NCBI GenBank assembly: GCA_025056835.1
Contig: JANWVS010000051.1
Coordinates: forward strand, 1-9,080
Length of the DNA stretch: 9,080 nucleotides
Source: Gemmataceae bacterium
Lineage (GTDB): Bacteria > Planctomycetota > Planctomycetia > Gemmatales > Gemmataceae
Direction of reading: 5' to 3'
Under the pieces are notes generated by a model. It was not told the DNA's origin and did no database searches. It saw nothing but the letters and a program-made list of their open reading frames with translations. How positions within the stretch are numbered: the first letter of the stretch is position 1; each line of letters starts with the position of its first letter. Of this stretch, positions 6,432-9,080 are shown one piece after another. Position numbers and translations under genes: made by a program.

Positions 6432-6986
6432 ATGATCCTCGAAGGAATCGTCACGACTCTTTCGCCGGAAGGCGAACTCAACATCGCGCCGATGGGACCG
6501 CGGGTCGAACCCGCCATGCAGCGTTTCGTGCTGCGGCCCTACAAATCCGCCCAGACGTATCGCAACCTCAAGGCCCACGGCGAAGGGGTTTTGCACGTAA
6601 CCGACGACGTGTTGCTCCTGGCGCAAGCGGCGATTGGTCCCGTCGATCCATTACCGGCGGTCGAGCGGGCGACTACCATTTTGGGTTACGTGCTCAGCGA
6701 TGCCTGTCGTTACTATGAATTCGTCGTAGTGGGCCTGGACGAGCGCGAGGAGCGCGTCCACATCGAGGCACAGGTGGTCCACAGCGGCAGGCGTCGAGAT
6801 TTTTTCGGCTTCAACCGCGCCAAGCACGCCGTGGTCGAAGCGGCCATCCTGGCGACTCGGACGGCATGGTTGCCGCGGGCGGAGATCCTCGCTGAGTTTC
6901 AACGACTGGAGGCCATCGTCCGCAAAACCGGCGGCCCCCAGGAACAGGCTGCTTTCGAGTTGTTGGATGCCTACGTGCGACGATGA
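6432..6986 (+). CDS. DUF447 family protein, methanopterin-cluster associated
   Basis: This 184-residue protein is recognised as DUF447 by its opening ILEGIVTT plus GELNIAPMGP (15-24), the FVLRPYKSAQTYRNL block (32-46), GVLHVTDDVLLLAQAA (52-67) and the FNRAKHAVVEAAILATRT stretch near 125-142. No signal peptide or membrane segment is seen, so it should be cytoplasmic. The N-terminal part resembles the flavin-reductase-like split-barrel fold attributed to this family, so flavin binding is plausible but not shown by any motif here. Family members recur in archaea and in bacteria with H4MPT-linked C1 metabolism; their reaction is not established to my knowledge. The gene sits between pabB (9-base gap) and beta-RFAP synthase (4-base overlap), which strongly suggests a job in making or modifying the same cofactor. 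Confidence 0.85.
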   Translation: MILEGIVTTLSPEGELNIAPMGPRVEPAMQRFVLRPYKSAQTYRNLKAHGEGVLHVTDDVLLLAQAAIGPVDPLPAVERATTILGYVLSDACRYYEFVVVGLDEREERVHIEAQVVHSGRRRDFFGFNRAKHAVVEAAILATRTAWLPRAEILAEFQRLEAIVRKTGGPQEQAAFELLDAYVRR

Positions 6987-8056
6987 GCGACAATCACGCC
7001 AGCATCCGGGTGGCCGCGCCGAGTCGACTGCACTTTGGTTTCTTCGCTCCCTTGGCGGAAGGCTCCCGTCATTGGCCTGGCGGCGAAACGGCAGCAACCC
7101 TGCCGGTGCGGCGGTTTGGCGGCGTCGGGTTGATGATCGATCAACCGGGGGTGGAGGTCGAGGTGCGGCCGGCGCGATCGTGGTCGGCGTCGGGCCCGTC
7201 GGCGGCCCGAGCGTTAGCGTTGGCGCAAAAGTTCGTTGCCGGACTGCCCGCCGCCGAAAGCCAGCAGGCGTTTGCCGTCGATGTGCGACGGTGCTCCCCC
7301 GAGCACGTCGGCTTGGGGACCGGCACGCAGCTGGCCTTGGCGACGGCCCAAGCCTTGGCCTGCGCCACGGGCCATGCCGATTGGTGTGTCGCCGAATTGG
7401 CCCGGCGAATGGACCGCGGTCGGCGTTCGAGCCTTGGCGTGCATGGGTTCGCTCATGGGGGCTTCTTGATCGACGGAGGTAAGATCGATTCCCGGGCCTT
7501 GGCGCCGCTTCTTTGGCGCGAGCTGTTGCCCGAAGACTGGGCGGTGCTGTTGATTGTGCCCAAGGAGGAGCACGGGCGGCACGGTGCCGGCGAACAGGCG
7601 GCGTTTGGGCAAATCGAAAGTAGCGCGCCGAACTGGCGTCGCACGGAGGTCCTGTGCCGACTGGTTCTTTTGAGCCTTCTCCCGGCGCTGCGCGAACACG
7701 ACGTTGCCGCCTTTGGCGAAGCGCTATACGAATTTAATCGGCTTGTCGGCGACCTGTTTGCGCCCTTTCAAGGGGGTTGTTACGCCGGGCCAAAGTGCGC
7801 CGCCCGTGTGGCTTGGCTGCGGAGCCACGGCATTCGCGGCGCAGGGCAAAGTTCTTGGGGACCGACGGTTTTCGGCCTGGATCAGGAAGCGCGTCTGCAA
7901 ACTGCCGGCAACTTGCTGCTCGACCACGAATTGGCCAGCGGTTGCGAGGTGCTGCTTTGTCGACCGGCACGGACGGGCAGATGCGTGTTCGCGGTGCAGC
8001 AGTCGATGGATGTCCCTGACAGCCGTGCGTTGCCTGGCGCGGCCGCTGAAAATTGA
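6983..8056 (+). CDS. mptG: Beta-ribofuranosylaminobenzene 5'-phosphate (beta-RFAP) synthase
   Basis: This 357-residue GHMP-fold enzyme would condense an aromatic acid (p-aminobenzoate in the classical reaction) with PRPP, releasing CO2 and pyrophosphate, as the first committed step of methanopterin synthesis. The evidence is APSRLHFGF near the start (12-20), GGVGLMID (46-53), the GHMP glycine loop PEHVGLGTGTQLALA (106-120), RSSLGVHGFAHGGFLIDGG (148-166) and the C-terminal GAGQSSWGPTVFGL (286-299). The combination is typical of beta-RFAP synthases rather than of sugar kinases. Residues about 25-45 form a Gly/Arg-rich insertion between the first motif and GGVGL, longer than I expect in archaeal enzymes. 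The gene overlaps DUF447 by ATGA and has no Shine-Dalgarno of its own, so it should be translationally coupled. The symbol follows the archaeal name. Family identity is secure; precursor choice (p-aminobenzoate or 4-hydroxybenzoate) cannot be read directly. Confidence 0.92.
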   Translation: MSDNHASIRVAAPSRLHFGFFAPLAEGSRHWPGGETAATLPVRRFGGVGLMIDQPGVEVEVRPARSWSASGPSAARALALAQKFVAGLPAAESQQAFAVDVRRCSPEHVGLGTGTQLALATAQALACATGHADWCVAELARRMDRGRRSSLGVHGFAHGGFLIDGGKIDSRALAPLLWRELLPEDWAVLLIVPKEEHGRHGAGEQAAFGQIESSAPNWRRTEVLCRLVLLSLLPALREHDVAAFGEALYEFNRLVGDLFAPFQGGCYAGPKCAARVAWLRSHGIRGAGQSSWGPTVFGLDQEARLQTAGNLLLDHELASGCEVLLCRPARTGRCVFAVQQSMDVPDSRALPGAAAEN

Positions 8057-8113
8057 GGTTGCCAACTTGCCGCGCCCGAGCGCGCCATGAGATCATCCAA
8101 TCCCGGGGCTGCA

Positions 8114-8136
8114 CGGCCGCGATAGCGCGTCGGCCG
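8114..8136 (+). terminator. Possible weak terminator after the pabB operon
   Basis: CGGCCG (8114-8119) and CGGCCG (8131-8136) pair, and two further base pairs are possible across a single bulged T, leaving a 6-base loop (8122-8127). Only CTTT follows, so it is at best a weak intrinsic terminator. It is the only notable structure in the 100-base gap between beta-RFAP synthase and ppk1, where no clear promoter is visible. Confidence 0.25.
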
Positions 8137-8145
8137 CTTTGGATC

Positions 8146-8149
8146 GGAG
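8146..8149 (+). promoter_or_regulatory. Shine-Dalgarno site of ppk1
   Basis: GGAG lies seven bases before the ATG at 8157. It supports that start over the internal ATG nine codons later. Confidence 0.55.
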
Positions 8150-8156
8150 CCGCACA

Positions 8157-9080
8157 ATGCACGAAGCCACCGCTATTTTACCGATGCGCAAGCCGGACTT
8201 AGCGCTCGACGATCCGTCGTTGTACATCAACCGTGAACTGAGTTGGCTGGAATTCAATCGACGAGTCCTCGACGAGGCCCTCGATCCGAGCGTACCGCTC
8301 TTGGAACGTCTCAAATTCTTGGCGATTTTCAGCTCCAATCTCGATGAATTCTTCATGGTCCGTGTTGGCGGATTGCAGCAGAAAGTCGTCGCTGGCATCA
8401 CCGTCGGCTCGGGCGCCGACCGCATGCCGCCGCGCGAACAACTCGAGCGCATCAGTGCCACGGTCCGGCAAATGCTCGCCGAGGGGTATCGCTGCCTCCG
8501 GGAACAACTTTTGCCCGCCTTGGAGAAAGAAGGCATTGTTATTTGCGGCACCAAGGACCTCACCGACGAGCATCGCAAATACCTCAACGACTTGTTCCGC
8601 CGCGAGATTTTCCCGGTGTTGACGCCGCTGGCCATCGATCAGGGACATCCGTTTCCCCATCTGCTGAACAAGTCGCTGAACCTCGCGGTCTTGCTGCGCC
8701 GGCCGCGCGCTCAAGACAAGCTTTTCGCCGTCGTCCAAGTGCCGGCGGTCCTGCCGCGCTTCGTGGCGTTGCCCACCGACCGTGGCGCGGCATTCGTTGC
8801 GCTGGAAACCGTCATCCGCTTGCACTTACCCGAATTGTTTCCGGGTATGGAAATCGACCGGGCCGTGTTGTTCCGCGTGACGCGCAATAGCGAGTACGAA
8901 ATCGACGACGACGAAGTCGAGGACCTGATCAAGACCATCGAAGAAGAAATCCGCAAGCGGCGGCGCGGCTTTGCCGTGCGTTTAGAAATCGAAGCGGATG
9001 CCCCCCCTGAGGCCAGCGGGTTTCTCATGCAAGCCCTCGACCTGGAACCCAACGACGTTTATACGGTGCCGGAATTCCTC
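8157..9080 (+). CDS. ppk1: Polyphosphate kinase 1, N-terminal part, cut by window edge
   Basis: Reading from the ATG at 8157 gives 308 codons open to the right edge, about 40-45% of a normal PPK1 (roughly 700 residues). PPK1 reversibly polymerises the gamma phosphate of ATP into polyphosphate. The N-terminal domain is clear: YINRELSWLEFNRRVL (23-38) and SSNLDEFFMVRVGGL (59-73). It is followed by the head domain with FPVLTPLAIDQGHPFPHLLN around 152-171 and a DDDEVEDL acidic segment near 262-269. The phosphohistidine-bearing catalytic domains lie beyond the window, so activity cannot be judged. GGAG at 8146-8149, seven bases upstream, supports this start; the ATG at codon 10 is an alternative. 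The gene is co-directional with the pabB operon but separated by 100 bases and a possible weak terminator, so read-through is possible without a functional link. Confidence 0.95.
   Translation, partial: MHEATAILPMRKPDLALDDPSLYINRELSWLEFNRRVLDEALDPSVPLLERLKFLAIFSSNLDEFFMVRVGGLQQKVVAGITVGSGADRMPPREQLERISATVRQMLAEGYRCLREQLLPALEKEGIVICGTKDLTDEHRKYLNDLFRREIFPVLTPLAIDQGHPFPHLLNKSLNLAVLLRRPRAQDKLFAVVQVPAVLPRFVALPTDRGAAFVALETVIRLHLPELFPGMEIDRAVLFRVTRNSEYEIDDDEVEDLIKTIEEEIRKRRRGFAVRLEIEADAPPEASGFLMQALDLEPNDVYTVPEFL

Noticed and set aside
5141..6626. Long minus-strand open frames (5141-5578, 5466-6077, 6156-6626)
   Set aside because: They are shadows of pabB and DUF447 caused by GC-rich codon structure; they have no motifs, and the plus-strand genes are unambiguous.
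8199..8825. 208-codon minus-strand open frame
   Set aside because: It is antisense to ppk1, whose N-terminal motifs are clear on the plus strand; the product resembles nothing I recognise.

Overview
The window looks like chromosomal DNA of a planctomycete. The base composition is GC-rich. A eukaryotic-type Ser/Thr kinase, a glycine-rich RRM protein and bacterial tetrahydromethanopterin-type genes (a DUF447 family gene and a beta-RFAP synthase) occur together, which is typical of that phylum. The order within the phylum cannot be fixed from this sequence alone. No tRNA, rRNA, insertion sequence or CRISPR array was seen, and no gene-free stretch exceeds about 275 bases.

The left half (1-4725) is on the minus strand. 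Reading in the direction of transcription it holds a small RRM RNA-binding protein (4725-4390), then a three-gene exporter: FtsX/MacB-type permease (4201-3089), ABC ATPase (2870-2109) and HlyD/DevB-type periplasmic adaptor (2091-1030). A Ser/Thr protein kinase follows, starting at 899 and running off the left edge. The exporter would form an inner-membrane ABC pump plus adaptor of the DevBCA/MacAB type. No outer-membrane channel is in view.

The right half (4998-9080) is on the plus strand, divergent from the RRM gene across a 272-base intergenic region. It holds a tight three-gene unit: pabB (aminodeoxychorismate synthase component I), a DUF447 gene and beta-RFAP synthase. pabB and DUF447 are separated by 9 bases, and DUF447 overlaps the synthase by an ATGA. 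PabB starts the route from chorismate to p-aminobenzoate, and beta-RFAP synthase condenses p-aminobenzoate with PRPP in the first committed step of (tetrahydro)methanopterin synthesis. The cluster therefore reads as precursor supply plus commitment for the C1 carrier H4MPT, with DUF447 as an uncharacterised partner. A polyphosphate kinase gene (ppk1) follows after 100 bases and is cut by the right edge.

The most interesting points are the physical coupling of pabB to beta-RFAP synthase, which bears on which aromatic precursor bacteria use for H4MPT, the unknown role of DUF447, a perfect 12-base palindrome at the predicted start site of the pabB operon, and a cluster of hairpins in the leader of the RRM gene.
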